64,000 nt of DNA. Source: Olivibacter oleidegradans. Its GTDB lineage: Bacteria > Bacteroidota > Bacteroidia > Sphingobacteriales > Sphingobacteriaceae. Below the pieces are notes generated by a model. That model was not told where the DNA came from and did not search any database. It worked only from the letters and a program-made list of their open reading frames with translations. Positions within the stretch are counted from its first letter, which is position 1, and each line of letters starts with the position of its first letter. The position numbers were made by a program, and so were the translations under genes. The DNA is taken from positions 868,001-932,000 of the forward strand of contig NZ_JBHLWO010000002.1 of assembly GCF_042432805.1 (NCBI RefSeq). Reading direction: 5' to 3'. Positions 9,120-17,516 of the stretch are shown here, in pieces.

Positions 9120-9740
9120 CTATAAATAGAAGCTTAAATCGCCCTTTCCCTGCCGGATGACATCAAACTCGCCCGAAGTACAATCAACCACAGTTGAAGC
9201 TTCGTTGCCGCCATAACCGCCATCAATGACCAAATCTACTAAATTTTGGAATTTTTCATGGATAAGTTCAGGATCAGTTGAATATTCTAGAATTTCATCC
9301 TCATCATGAATAGAAGCCGAAACGATTGGATTTCCCAATTGCCTTACAATTTCCCTGGCGATGTTATTGTCGGGTACCCGTATACCGACGGTTTTCTTGT
9401 TTGAACTCATCAATTTAGGAACTTGATTACTTGCATTGAAGATATAGGTAAAAGGACCGGGTAAGGATTTCTTAAGCAATCGAAAGGTCGCTGTATCGAT
9501 GGGCTTGGTGTATTGAGCGATATCCGTTAAATCATAACAGATGAAAGATAGATTTGCTTTTTCCGGCTTGATTCCTCTAATCCGACAGAGCGTTTCAATC
9601 GCCTTTTGATTCGTTATATCGCATCCAATACCATAGACGGTATCTGTAGGATAAATAATAATCCCACCTTTTTTAAGCACGGCAACAACTTGCTCTATCG
9701 CACGTTCGTTCGGGTTTTCGGGATATATTCTTATAAGCAT
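9120..9740 (-). CDS. L-threonylcarbamoyladenylate synthase (Sua5/YciO/YrdC family)
   Basis: The 206-residue protein carries the YrdC-fold motif KKGGIIIYPTDTVYGIGCD, then SFICYDLTDIAQY, LLKKSLPGPFTYI, VGIRVPDN and GNPIVSASIH. The family makes threonylcarbamoyl-AMP from Thr, bicarbonate and ATP for the tRNA t6A37 modification. At about 206 residues it is a stand-alone YrdC domain, without the C-terminal Sua5 domain. The frame is open upstream to 9827, but that extension (SDGSSSSSTYW..., FNFEFLLFN) is translated intergenic repeat, so the start at 9740 was chosen. YciO, a paralogue with weaker activity, is the alternative. Confidence 0.85.
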   Translation of the reverse strand: MLIRIYPENPNERAIEQVVAVLKKGGIIIYPTDTVYGIGCDITNQKAIETLCRIRGIKPEKANLSFICYDLTDIAQYTKPIDTATFRLLKKSLPGPFTYIFNASNQVPKLMSSNKKTVGIRVPDNNIAREIVRQLGNPIVSASIHDEDEILEYSTDPELIHEKFQNLVDLVIDGGYGGNEASTVVDCTSGEFDVIRQGKGDLSFYL

Positions 9741-9955
9741 GTTAAAAAGTAAAAATTCAAAATTAAAAAGTCGAAAGCGTACCTGCCAGTAGGTGCTACT
9801 GCTACTACTACCGTCACTTTCAGCCATAAGCTATAGGCAGTAAGCTTTAAGCTATAAGCATAAGCTTTAAGCCTACACAGTCTATGCCATTGTCACATTG
9901 GCTAATCAACGACTCAACCATTCAACTACTTAACTACTCAACATGAATATATAAC
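9741..9955. repeat. Intergenic word-repeat block
   Basis: This stretch holds an AAAGTAAAAATTCAAAATT word (9746-9770), a CCTGCCAGTAGG palindromic word (9782-9793), several AAGCTTTAAGC/ATAAGC copies (9825-9875), a CATTGTCACATTGGCTAATC word (9890-9909) and an ACTCAACCATTCAACTACTT word (9911-9942). All five families recur elsewhere in the window. Confidence 0.65.
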
Positions 9956-10003
9956 CTCCGTTGAAGAAAAAAGTTTTAATGTCGGGGCCCAGGAAAATTA
10001 AAA

Positions 10004-10045
10004 TACACGTTATAAGTTGGATTTCGCAGTAACTTATAACGTGTA
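10004..10045 (-). terminator. Perfect 15-bp hairpin downstream of asnS
   Basis: TACACGTTATAAGTT (10004-10018) is exactly complementary to 10031-10045, with a 12-nt loop. In the asnS direction it begins about 14 nt after the stop and is followed by an ATTTTAATTTTCC tract. It is probably the asnS terminator. The GC content is low for a terminator, so a protein-binding palindrome cannot be excluded. Confidence 0.55.
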
Positions 10046-10058
10046 AATAACTAACTGT

Positions 10059-11504
10059 CTAAAATTCTGCGTTATTTGGTGTTCTTGGGAAAGGAATTAC
10101 ATCCCGTATATTGGTCATGCCTGTTACAAACAGCACCAGCCTTTCAAAGCCTAAACCAAAACCGGAATGAGGTACAGATCCGAATCGGCGGGTATCCAAA
10201 AACCAATTCATATCCTCTATTGGGATATGCATTTCTTTCATTCTGTTTACCAGCAGATCGTATCTTTCCTCCCGTTGTGAACCGCCAACAATTTCTCCAA
10301 TTCCAGGGAATAGAATGTCCATAGCTCTTACGGTCTTCCTTCCTTGTTCGTCCGGCTCGTTCATTCGCATATAGAAAGCTTTGATGTCTGCCGGATAATC
10401 AGTGAGAATAACCGGTTTCTTGAAATGCTTTTCCACTAAATACCTCTCGTGCTCTGATTGAAGGTCAGCTCCCCATTCTTCTATTAAATACTTAAATTGT
10501 TTTTTCTGATTGGGTTTGGAGCGTCTCAATATATCAATTGCCTCTGTATATGTAAGTCGCTCAAAATCATTATCTAAACAGAAGTTCAATTTAGCAAGTA
10601 AATCGAGCTCGGAACGCTCCGTCTGTGGTTTTGATTTTTCTTCTTCCTGCAGACGATTTTTCAAAAAATCCAACTCTTCGCTGCAAGTGTCTAAAGCATA
10701 ACGAATTACATGCTTTAGTAATTCTTCTGCCAAATCCATGTTGTCTTTAAGCTCATAAAAGGCCATCTCCGGTTCTATCATCCAAAATTCAGCAAGGTGT
10801 CTTGTTGTGTTTGAATTTTCTGCCCGAAAAGTAGGACCAAAGGTGTAAATGTTTCCGAAAGCCAAGGCAGCTAGTTCACCTTCCAATTGTCCGGAGACGG
10901 TAAGATTGGTCGACTTTCCGAAGAAATCTTCTTTGAAATTGATTGATCCATCGTCGTTACGTGGTGGATTATCAAGATCTAAGGTAGTAACTTTGAACAT
11001 CTCACCGGCCCCTTCAGCATCTGATCCGGTAATAATAGGGGTATGAATATAGACAAAACCTCGCTCGTTAAAAAAACGATGAACAGCAAAGGACAGCGCA
11101 TTTCTGACCTTAAAAACAGCATTAAAGGTATTGGTTCTGAAACGGAGATGAGCGATTTCCCGAAGAAACTCTAAACTGTGTTTTTTAGGCTGTAGCGGAA
11201 ACTTTTCGGGATCGCTATCACCTAGGATGCTTATTTGGCTTGCTTTCACTTCTACGCGTTGTCCTTTTCCAAGCGATTCGATCAAAACACCTTCTACTGA
11301 GACGGCCGCCCCTGTCGTAAGACGCTTTAATGTACGCTCGTCCGTGTTTTCATAATCTATAACAACCTGAATATTACCTAAACAAGAACCATCGTTAATA
11401 GCCAAAAATTGATTGTTTCTAAAGGTTTTAATCCATCCCTTTACAATAACCGTTTTTCCAAAATCTGTGCTGTTTAAAAGTTCTTTTATCCTTGTGTGTA
11501 TCAT
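10059..11504 (-). CDS. asnS: Asparaginyl-tRNA synthetase
   Basis: The 481-residue class IIb synthetase starts with an OB-fold anticodon-binding domain (TVIVKGWIKTFRNNQFLAINDGS). Catalytic motif 2 (TFRAENSNTTRHLAEFWMIEPEMAF) and motif 3 (GFGLGFERLVLFVTGMTNIRDVIPFPR, ending PNNAEF) follow. The TPNNAEF C-terminus separates AsnS from AspS. The length fits the bacterial family. It lies downstream of sucC, with an intrinsic terminator between them. Confidence 0.96.
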   Translation of the reverse strand: MIHTRIKELLNSTDFGKTVIVKGWIKTFRNNQFLAINDGSCLGNIQVVIDYENTDERTLKRLTTGAAVSVEGVLIESLGKGQRVEVKASQISILGDSDPEKFPLQPKKHSLEFLREIAHLRFRTNTFNAVFKVRNALSFAVHRFFNERGFVYIHTPIITGSDAEGAGEMFKVTTLDLDNPPRNDDGSINFKEDFFGKSTNLTVSGQLEGELAALAFGNIYTFGPTFRAENSNTTRHLAEFWMIEPEMAFYELKDNMDLAEELLKHVIRYALDTCSEELDFLKNRLQEEEKSKPQTERSELDLLAKLNFCLDNDFERLTYTEAIDILRRSKPNQKKQFKYLIEEWGADLQSEHERYLVEKHFKKPVILTDYPADIKAFYMRMNEPDEQGRKTVRAMDILFPGIGEIVGGSQREERYDLLVNRMKEMHIPIEDMNWFLDTRRFGSVPHSGFGLGFERLVLFVTGMTNIRDVIPFPRTPNNAEF

Positions 11505-11536
11505 GTTTCTAATTCAAATAATAGGTACTTTAACAA

Positions 11537-11566
11537 TAAACCTCCGAAATCGCTTCCGGAGGTTTA
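11537..11566 (-). terminator. Intrinsic terminator after sucC
   Basis: TAAACCTCCG (11537-11546) pairs perfectly with CGGAGGTTTA (11557-11566) around a 10-nt loop. It lies about 30 nt after the sucC stop and before the asnS start, so it separates the two transcription units. Confidence 0.75.
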
Positions 11567-11597
11567 TCATATGAAATACGTTGTCAGTAACCAAGCA

Positions 11598-12788
11598 CTA
11601 AGAAAGTACTTTAGTTACTAAATCAGCCGCTTCCTTCAGCTGAATTGCTGAGAATACCTCAAGTCCTGATTCGTCAATAAGTTTTTTAGCTTCTTCTGCA
11701 TTCGTGCCCTGTAAACGAACAATAATAGGCACAGGAATATTGCCAATTTCCTGATAAGCATCAATGACGCCCTGAGCTACACGATCGCAACGAACGATGC
11801 CTCCGAAAATATTGATGAGAATAGCCTTTACATTAGGATCTTTTAAAATAATATTGAATCCGGCTTTGACTGTTTCAGCGTTGGCAGTACCACCAACATC
11901 TAAAAAGTTCGCAGGTTCTCCACCGGCAATTTTAATAATATCCATGGTAGCCATTGCCAAACCGGCACCGTTTACCATACAACCGACATTTCCATCAAGT
12001 TTAACGTAATTCAAATTGGAGCGTCCGGCTTCTACTTCTGTCGGATCTTCTTCTGATAAATCACGCAATTCAGCATAATCAGCGTGACGGTATAATGCAT
12101 TTTCATCCAAATTGACTTTAGCATCAACTGCTAATATTTTGTCATCGGAAGTTTTTAAAACCGGGTTGATTTCGAATTGAGAAGAGTCTGTCGCTTCGTA
12201 AGCTTTGTAAAGAGCTGCTACAAATTTAGTCATATCTTTAAAAGCCGCACCGCTTAGTCCCAGATTGAAAGCAATTTTTCTTGCTTGAAATCCTTGAAGT
12301 CCAATGGAAGGGTCTATTTCTTCTTTTTGAATAAGATGAGGTGTCTTTTCAGCTACTTCCTCAATATCCATACCACCTTCAGTAGAATACATGATAATGT
12401 TGCGTCCGCGTGATCTATCCAACAAAACACTCATATAGAATTCCTTGGTTTCGCTAGCTCCCGGATAGTAAACATCTTGTGCGATAAGTACTTTATTTAC
12501 CTTTTTTCCGGCAGGACCAGTTTGAGGAGTTACTAGTTGCATACCGATGATTTCTTTAGCTTTTTCTCTAACCTCATCAATATTCTTTGCAAGTTTAACA
12601 CCGCCGCCCTTTCCGCGGCCTCCTGCGTGGATCTGTGCTTTTACCACAACCCAATCAGAATTATAATCTTGTTTTAACTTTTTCGCAGCTTCTACCGCTT
12701 GTTCAGGGTTATCGGCAACGATACCTTCCTGAATGCGAACTCCGAAACTCTTCAGTATAGCTTTACCTTGATATTCGTGAATGTTCAT
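11598..12788 (-). CDS. sucC: Succinate-CoA ligase (ADP-forming) subunit beta
   Basis: The 396-residue protein begins MNIHEYQGKAILKSFGV, the usual SucC N-terminus. An ATP-grasp domain follows, with the GGRGKGGGVKL nucleotide loop. The C-terminal CoA-ligase part includes GNVGCMVNGAGLAMATMD, GGTANAETV and NIFGGIVRCD. With SucD it converts succinyl-CoA to succinate in the TCA cycle; sucD is not adjacent. Length matches the family. Confidence 0.96.
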   Translation of the reverse strand: MNIHEYQGKAILKSFGVRIQEGIVADNPEQAVEAAKKLKQDYNSDWVVVKAQIHAGGRGKGGGVKLAKNIDEVREKAKEIIGMQLVTPQTGPAGKKVNKVLIAQDVYYPGASETKEFYMSVLLDRSRGRNIIMYSTEGGMDIEEVAEKTPHLIQKEEIDPSIGLQGFQARKIAFNLGLSGAAFKDMTKFVAALYKAYEATDSSQFEINPVLKTSDDKILAVDAKVNLDENALYRHADYAELRDLSEEDPTEVEAGRSNLNYVKLDGNVGCMVNGAGLAMATMDIIKIAGGEPANFLDVGGTANAETVKAGFNIILKDPNVKAILINIFGGIVRCDRVAQGVIDAYQEIGNIPVPIIVRLQGTNAEEAKKLIDESGLEVFSAIQLKEAADLVTKVLS

Positions 12789-13112
12789 TATTTAAAGAAT
12801 TTTGCTGTAAAAATAGTATTTTATATTGTATATAACAATGGAATAACGGGCTAAAATGGAAGTTTAATTGTGGAGTAGAGGAGTAGTTGAGTGGTGGAGT
12901 TGTTGAGTAAGGAAGATTTTAAATTAGCCAATGTGACAATTAGCGGATGAGCCAATGTGATGATGAGCGATGAATAATTTTTTTGCGTTGCCGGTTGCAA
13001 GGAACTTGAAGTGTAGATTGAGTGATGGAGTAGTTGAATCGTCAAGCTTAAAGCCTACTGCTTAAAGCTTACGGCAGGCTTTTGACTTTTTAATTTTGAC
13101 TTTTTACTTTTC
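12789..13112. repeat. Intergenic word-repeat block (about 320 bp)
   Basis: Between sucC and the HD gene lie a run of GGAGTAG/GTTGAG words (12868-12910), two ATTAGCCAATGTGACAA-type words (12920-12965), another GAGTAGTTGAAT word (13026-13040), an AAGCTTAAAGCC word pair (13043-13075) and a TTTTGACTTTTTAATTTTG word (13078-13110). No gene or clear promoter was recognised. Confidence 0.6.
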
Positions 13113-13961
13113 TTACAAAAAAGCATCAATATAACGTTTTTTAATTTTAACGGACTCCGGTTTCTTTAGAAAGTTTTTGTAGCCTATTGCTGTTTTTATT
13201 GCCTTAATAGCTTCTACTCCGTCATAATGGCTTCTAATCTTATTCAATAAAAAAGTGTCGTTTTGGAGTAAATCGCTTAGGATTAAACGGCCATCTTGTA
13301 AATATTTTTTTATAAGGTTTGCGAGTTGCTGATTCGTATAAACGTATAAAGGATAATTGTAAATTTCTTCATTGACCTTTTTTGACAAGCTGTTGATCCA
13401 TAGTGCTTGTTCATCACCGATAACAATAATCTTATTATCTCTTACTTGTAAATGTTTGATAAAGTGGATGGCTTCCTGACGTTTTATCATGCCATACTGA
13501 TGGGCATCTCGTAGTGTATAGTCTATGCGATCAGCACATAGATAGGGAAGGGGCTGTTCTAAAATATCAAATTTAGTATCTAATAGGTCTTCCACTTGAT
13601 AGCCATGTTTCTTCAGAATTTGAGGGATATCCGATTGTGTTAAAACAGTTTCGAATAAACGTTCATGGTAACTTTCCGTATCATCTTCCATAACATAATC
13701 GCCCACATGGGAAAAGGCCGTATGAGATAAATCATGTAACAAACCTGCCACTTGCTCCAATTCCGATCCTCCCAATAATTGAATCAGATACATAACACCA
13801 ATGGAATGTTCCAACCGTTTATGGTGTGCTTGGGGATTTATAAGGAAGATGGCACCACTTTGATGAATGAAGTTCAACCGTTGCAAAACGTCTGTTTTCA
13901 ATAATTCCTCTTTAAGCGGCGATACCTTGATATTCCCATAGATTTTGTCAATCACTTCCAT
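13113..13961 (-). CDS. HD-domain phosphohydrolase (dGTPase/SAMHD1-like)
   Basis: The protein has 282 residues from the ATG at 13961. An HD domain of the deoxynucleoside-triphosphohydrolase type shows HHKRLEHSIGVMYL (first metal His) and LLHDLSHTAFSHVGDYV (HD pair), then PYLCADRIDYTLRDA. Such proteins hydrolyse dNTPs or other nucleotides; the substrate cannot be given here. The frame is open to an ATG at 14024, but that would put the start inside the promoter at 13995-14024, so the later start was chosen. Confidence 0.85.
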   Translation of the reverse strand: MEVIDKIYGNIKVSPLKEELLKTDVLQRLNFIHQSGAIFLINPQAHHKRLEHSIGVMYLIQLLGGSELEQVAGLLHDLSHTAFSHVGDYVMEDDTESYHERLFETVLTQSDIPQILKKHGYQVEDLLDTKFDILEQPLPYLCADRIDYTLRDAHQYGMIKRQEAIHFIKHLQVRDNKIIVIGDEQALWINSLSKKVNEEIYNYPLYVYTNQQLANLIKKYLQDGRLILSDLLQNDTFLLNKIRSHYDGVEAIKAIKTAIGYKNFLKKPESVKIKKRYIDAFL

Positions 13962-13994
13962 TTTTTCGATGCTAAAAAAACTATTTATGATTGA

Positions 13995-14024
13995 CAAATA
14001 TACTAATATTTTTAGTATAATCAA
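13995..14024 (-). promoter_or_regulatory. Bacteroidota-type promoter for the HD gene
   Basis: On the minus strand, TTG (14022-14024) and TATATTTG (13995-14002) are 19 nt apart, matching TTTG-N17-23-TAnnTTTG. Its position decides the start codon of the HD gene (13961 rather than 14024). Confidence 0.7.
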
Positions 14025-14034
14025 GTCGTTAATT

Positions 14035-14180
14035 TAGGATATAGGATATAAGACATAGGACATAGGAAGTAAGACATAGGATAGAAAGTCTTGATACTTG
14101 ATACTTGACATAGGACATAGAAGTTAGACATAGGATATAAATCCTGATACCTCATACCTTTGCCCTGATTCTTGTTTCCA
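14035..14180. repeat. Tandem GACATAGGA-type words
   Basis: The gap between nuoD and the HD gene consists of about eight degenerate copies of a GACATAGGA/GATATAGGA word (14036-14140), mixed with CTTGATACTTGATACTTG words (14089-14108 and later). The same two families recur at 17455, 40033 and 50345. Confidence 0.65.
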
Positions 14181-14184
14181 ACTG

Positions 14185-15381
14185 CTATCGATCAACTTCG
14201 CCCAAAACGATGTCAATAGATCCTAATATGGCAATAAGGTCGGCGATGAGAATGTTTTTTGATAGCTCCGGTAGAACAGATAAGTTATTAAAACTAGGCC
14301 CCCTGGCTTTTACACGTCTCGGAATGTCCAACTTGCCATCGGTTATAAAATAGAAGCCGAGCTCTCCCTTGGGATTTTCAGCCCTTACATAATAGTCTTG
14401 CGCTTTTGGAGATACTTTTTTAGGGACTAAGCCACGGGGATCAAAATCAGGTGTTCTTTTTAAATCTTTCTGTAATCTTTCCAGACATTGTTCAATAATC
14501 TTAACCGACTCAACGATTTCATCAACCCTCACTTTATATCGATCCCAGCAGTCGCCTTTCTTGCCCATTTCACCTTTTCCAATGGGAATATCAAAATCGA
14601 TCTCCGGATATACCGAATACTCGTCTACTCTCCTAAGATCCCATTTTAAGCCTGAAGCACGGAGCATTGGTCCTGAGCAACCATAATTGATTGCTACTTC
14701 CAGCGGCAAAGCGCCAATATTAGCGGTGCGTGAGATAAAGATCTGATTGTTTGTTAAAAGCTCATCCAGTTCAACTAATTTTGGTTTAAAATAGTGAACA
14801 AATTCTTTGCATCTTTCTTCAAAACCGACAGGTAAGTCGTAAAACAACCCGCCGATCCAAATATAATTGTAGAGCATCCTTGATCCTGATGCCCATTCCA
14901 GCATATTCATAATATGCTCGCGGTCTCTAAAACACCACATAAAAGGAGTGAAGGCGCCAATGTCAATGCCATAGGTGCCAATTGCAATCAGGTGCGATGC
15001 AATCCTGTTTAATTCGCAGACCAAAACACGGATATATTCAATTCGTTTAGGAATCTCCTTGTCTAAACCAAGCATCCTTTCGACGCCCATTACAAAAGCA
15101 TGACTATTATTCATAGAAGCTAAGTAGTCCATGCGATCGGTAAAAGGAATGGTTTTTCCATAATTCATCGACTCGGCATGTTTTTCAAAGCAACGATGAA
15201 GATAGCCCATGTGGGGAACAACCTCCTTAACAATTTCACCATCTGAAATAACTTCCAAACGTAGAACGCCATGTGTAGACGGGTGTTGGGGGCCGATGTT
15301 AATAATCATTTCCTCCGGGCCTAATTCAGACATTCTTTTTTCGTAAGCGTTTAAAGCAGCTTGTGTATCCGTATTATTCAC
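14185..15381 (-). CDS. nuoD: NADH-quinone oxidoreductase subunit D
   Basis: The 398-residue 49-kDa subunit of complex I is identified by NIGPQHPSTHGVLRLEV, PHMGYLHRCFEKHAE, the quinone-site His/Tyr regions (DRMDYLASMNN) and the C-terminal ILGSIDIVLGEVDR. Together with NuoB it forms the quinone-binding cavity. It lies 37 bp after nuoC. No other nuo gene is present in the window, so the pair is separated from the rest of the complex I genes. Confidence 0.96.
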   Translation of the reverse strand: MNNTDTQAALNAYEKRMSELGPEEMIINIGPQHPSTHGVLRLEVISDGEIVKEVVPHMGYLHRCFEKHAESMNYGKTIPFTDRMDYLASMNNSHAFVMGVERMLGLDKEIPKRIEYIRVLVCELNRIASHLIAIGTYGIDIGAFTPFMWCFRDREHIMNMLEWASGSRMLYNYIWIGGLFYDLPVGFEERCKEFVHYFKPKLVELDELLTNNQIFISRTANIGALPLEVAINYGCSGPMLRASGLKWDLRRVDEYSVYPEIDFDIPIGKGEMGKKGDCWDRYKVRVDEIVESVKIIEQCLERLQKDLKRTPDFDPRGLVPKKVSPKAQDYYVRAENPKGELGFYFITDGKLDIPRRVKARGPSFNNLSVLPELSKNILIADLIAILGSIDIVLGEVDR

Positions 15382-15418
15382 TAATTTGTTGTTTCGAAAG
15401 AAGGTTAAATTTTTTGAT

Positions 15419-15913
15419 TCAATTTATTGGAATGCCATGGTAGCTTTCCGCGTCTTGGTAATCTTTCCGTAGCGGATACCCACTCCAATCGTCAGGCAGT
15501 AGAATACGTCTTAAATCGGGATGGTCATTAAAGAAAATACCTACCAGGTCATATGCTTCTCTTTCGTGCCAATCAGCTGTACGCCAAATTGTGCTAACGC
15601 TGTCAATCGAAGGCAATGTCGATCCTTCACGAACGTTATCCAATTTTACCTTTAGCGTTAACTGCGTTTTATAAGGAATTGACGCAAGATGATATACAAC
15701 ACCGAAGCCCTCATTAACGCCATAGTCGACTCCTGAAATGCAGGATAGAAAGTCGAACCAAGTGTCCTGGTTCTCTTTGAGTTCTTTACAGACAGCCCGC
15801 AGAAAGTCCCGATGAATCACCAAAGCAGGTTGTAATCCTTGCAATTCTTCGTCCACAATACATTCATTGCCGAAGCGGGACGTGAGTATGTTTTTTATTT
15901 TCGTAAGATCCAT
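15419..15913 (-). CDS. nuoC: NADH-quinone oxidoreductase subunit C
   Basis: This 164-residue 30-kDa subunit is recognised by FDFLSCISGVDYG (here WFDFLSCISGVDYG), WHEREAYDLVGIFFNDHPDLRRILLPDDW and GYPLRKDY. It is a structural subunit of the peripheral arm of complex I that binds NuoD. It starts 7 bp after the pdxH stop, so it is probably cotranscribed with pdxH rather than with nuoA/B. Confidence 0.95.
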   Translation of the reverse strand: MDLTKIKNILTSRFGNECIVDEELQGLQPALVIHRDFLRAVCKELKENQDTWFDFLSCISGVDYGVNEGFGVVYHLASIPYKTQLTLKVKLDNVREGSTLPSIDSVSTIWRTADWHEREAYDLVGIFFNDHPDLRRILLPDDWSGYPLRKDYQDAESYHGIPIN

Positions 15914-15920
15914 TTGTTTA

Positions 15921-16574
15921 TCAAGGTGCTAAACGATTAATCGCCCATCCCGCACTCGAGGTATTTTTGCTGTATAGAATTCGGTCGTGTAACCGGTTTG
16001 TTCTACCTTGCCAGAATTCTATTGTAGAAGGTGTTACCTTATAGCCGCCCCAGTGTGGAGGTTTTGGTACAACCTGGTTTTTATATTTTTCGGAAACCTC
16101 TTTAAGATTTTCTTCCAGGAATACCCTGCTCGGAATAACATCGCTTTGAGGCGAAGCCCAGGCTCCCAATTGACTGCCGACCGGTCTACTATGGAAATAA
16201 GCTTCCGAATTGGCTTTATCCACTTTTTCTACGGTTCCCTTGATACGCACCTGCCTTTGTAGATCGGGCCAAAAAAACACAAGGGAGACCATCGGATGAG
16301 TGGCGATCTCTTTGGCTTTTTGACTATTATAGTTGGTGTAGAAAACGAAGGCGCCATCTTCAATATCTTTCAGCAATACGATACGAGCGCTAGGTGAACC
16401 ATCAGCATCTACTGTTGCTAGTGTCATAGCATTGACCTCTATTACTTGGGCGTTGATAGCCTGTTCAAACCATTGCTCAAATTGGCGAATGGGGTCTTTG
16501 TCAATGCTATCTTCAGTTAAGGATGCCAGTCTATAATCCGTTCTAATATCTTCAATATGTAATTCCTTATCCAT
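15921..16574 (-). CDS. pdxH: Pyridoxamine 5'-phosphate oxidase
   Basis: The 217-residue flavoprotein shows PSARIVLLKDIEDGAFVFYTNYNSQKAKEI (FMN-binding core), VRIKGTVEKV, SRPVGSQLGAWAS and the C-terminal FWQGRTNRLHDRILY plus WAINRLAP ending. It oxidises pyridoxine or pyridoxamine phosphate to pyridoxal phosphate. It appears to be the first gene of a pdxH-nuoC-nuoD unit. A TAAGTTTG element lies 17 nt upstream of the start (16592-16599), but no TTG was seen at the right distance. Confidence 0.95.
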   Translation of the reverse strand: MDKELHIEDIRTDYRLASLTEDSIDKDPIRQFEQWFEQAINAQVIEVNAMTLATVDADGSPSARIVLLKDIEDGAFVFYTNYNSQKAKEIATHPMVSLVFFWPDLQRQVRIKGTVEKVDKANSEAYFHSRPVGSQLGAWASPQSDVIPSRVFLEENLKEVSEKYKNQVVPKPPHWGGYKVTPSTIEFWQGRTNRLHDRILYSKNTSSAGWAINRLAP

Positions 16575-16883
16575 AGCTTATAGTTCTTTTACAAACTTAA
16601 AAAAAACGTAGCCATTTATTCACCTAAACATACATAAACTTTCTTTTATATGAGAATTAGATGAGGGAAAATGGAATGCCAATATAAGATATATATCAAA
16701 CCAGGGGATAAGAGACACCTGCCTACTGGCAGGCAACTCGTAAGACATCGGACACCAATAGACACCTAATACCTAAAAGCTAACACCTAAAATCTAACAT
16801 CTAACACCTAATACCTCAAAGCTAAATTTCGGCCCTATATTTGATAGGATTATATTGATTTTACGAATAGAAATTTATTTCTC
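16575..16883. other. Divergent intergenic gap with word repeats and two -7-like elements
   Basis: The gap between divergent pdxH and the YqgE gene holds a minus-strand TAAGTTTG at 16592-16599 and a plus-strand TATATTTG at 16836-16843, each a plausible -7 element. Between them are a palindromic CCTGCCTACTGGCAGG word (16717-16732), a GTAAGACATCGGACA word, and five tandem CTAACACCTAA/TACCTAAAAG words (16760-16825). No gene was seen. Confidence 0.5.
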
Positions 16884-17450
16884 ATGCTTAGCAATTTCAA
16901 TCCGCAACAAGGTAGTTTATTACTTTCCGAACCTTTCATGCTAGATCCAAATTTTCAGCGCTCTGTTGTTTTATTGTGTGAACATAGTGACGAAGACGGA
17001 TCGGTAGGTTTGGTATTAAACCAACCCAGCTCCCTTTTATTGAAGGATGTAATGTCCGATATGCCAAACGCTGAATATCAACTGTTCGTAGGTGGGCCTG
17101 TGGGGCAAGATAGTATACAATTCATTCACAAATGTTATGATCGTTTAAACAGTGGCATCGAAATAAAAGAAAATTTATTTTGGGGTGGAAATTTTGAGGC
17201 GTTGAAGCTACTGATAAACGATCGTGCCATAGGATTGGAGGAGATAAAGTTTTTTATTGGATACTCCGGTTGGTCAGGTGGTCAGTTAAATAAAGAGCTG
17301 AAGGAAAACACGTGGATGATAGGGAATAGCTTTGATCCCGACATTGTGTTTGTTAATGATGAAGAAAATTTATGGAAAGAGGCTGTTATTAGTTTAGGAC
17401 CAAGGTATGCCCATGTAGCAGGTTTCCCTCAGAACCCCATGTGGAATTAG
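16884..17450 (+). CDS. YqgE/AlgH family protein
   Basis: The 188-residue single-domain protein has GSLLLSEPFMLDPNFQRSVVLLCEH, VGLVLNQPSSLLLKDV, LFVGGPVGQDSIQFIH, LFWGGNFEALKLL and a GYSGWSGGQL motif, all diagnostic for YqgE/AlgH. The biochemical function is not established; in Pseudomonas, AlgH affects alginate and other regulation. A -7-like TATATTTG lies 40 bp upstream. Confidence 0.92.
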   Translation: MLSNFNPQQGSLLLSEPFMLDPNFQRSVVLLCEHSDEDGSVGLVLNQPSSLLLKDVMSDMPNAEYQLFVGGPVGQDSIQFIHKCYDRLNSGIEIKENLFWGGNFEALKLLINDRAIGLEEIKFFIGYSGWSGGQLNKELKENTWMIGNSFDPDIVFVNDEENLWKEAVISLGPRYAHVAGFPQNPMWN

Positions 17451-17516
17451 TTTTTATAAGACATAGGAGAGTAAGATATAAGATGTAGGCAGGTGTCTCG
17501 CTACCTACGTCTCTAA
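17451..17516. repeat. Short word-repeat in a convergent gap
   Basis: The 66-bp convergent gap is filled by GACATAGGAGAGTAAGATA words and a GTAGGCAGGTGTC half of the CCTGCC palindrome family. Confidence 0.5.

Noticed and set aside
9741..9827. N-terminal extension of the Sua5 frame by 29 residues
   Set aside because: The added residues are translated intergenic word repeats; homology starts at 9740.
13962..14024. Upstream start of the HD-domain gene
   Set aside because: A well-spaced promoter (13995-14024) covers this region, so it would not be transcribed from the start codon.
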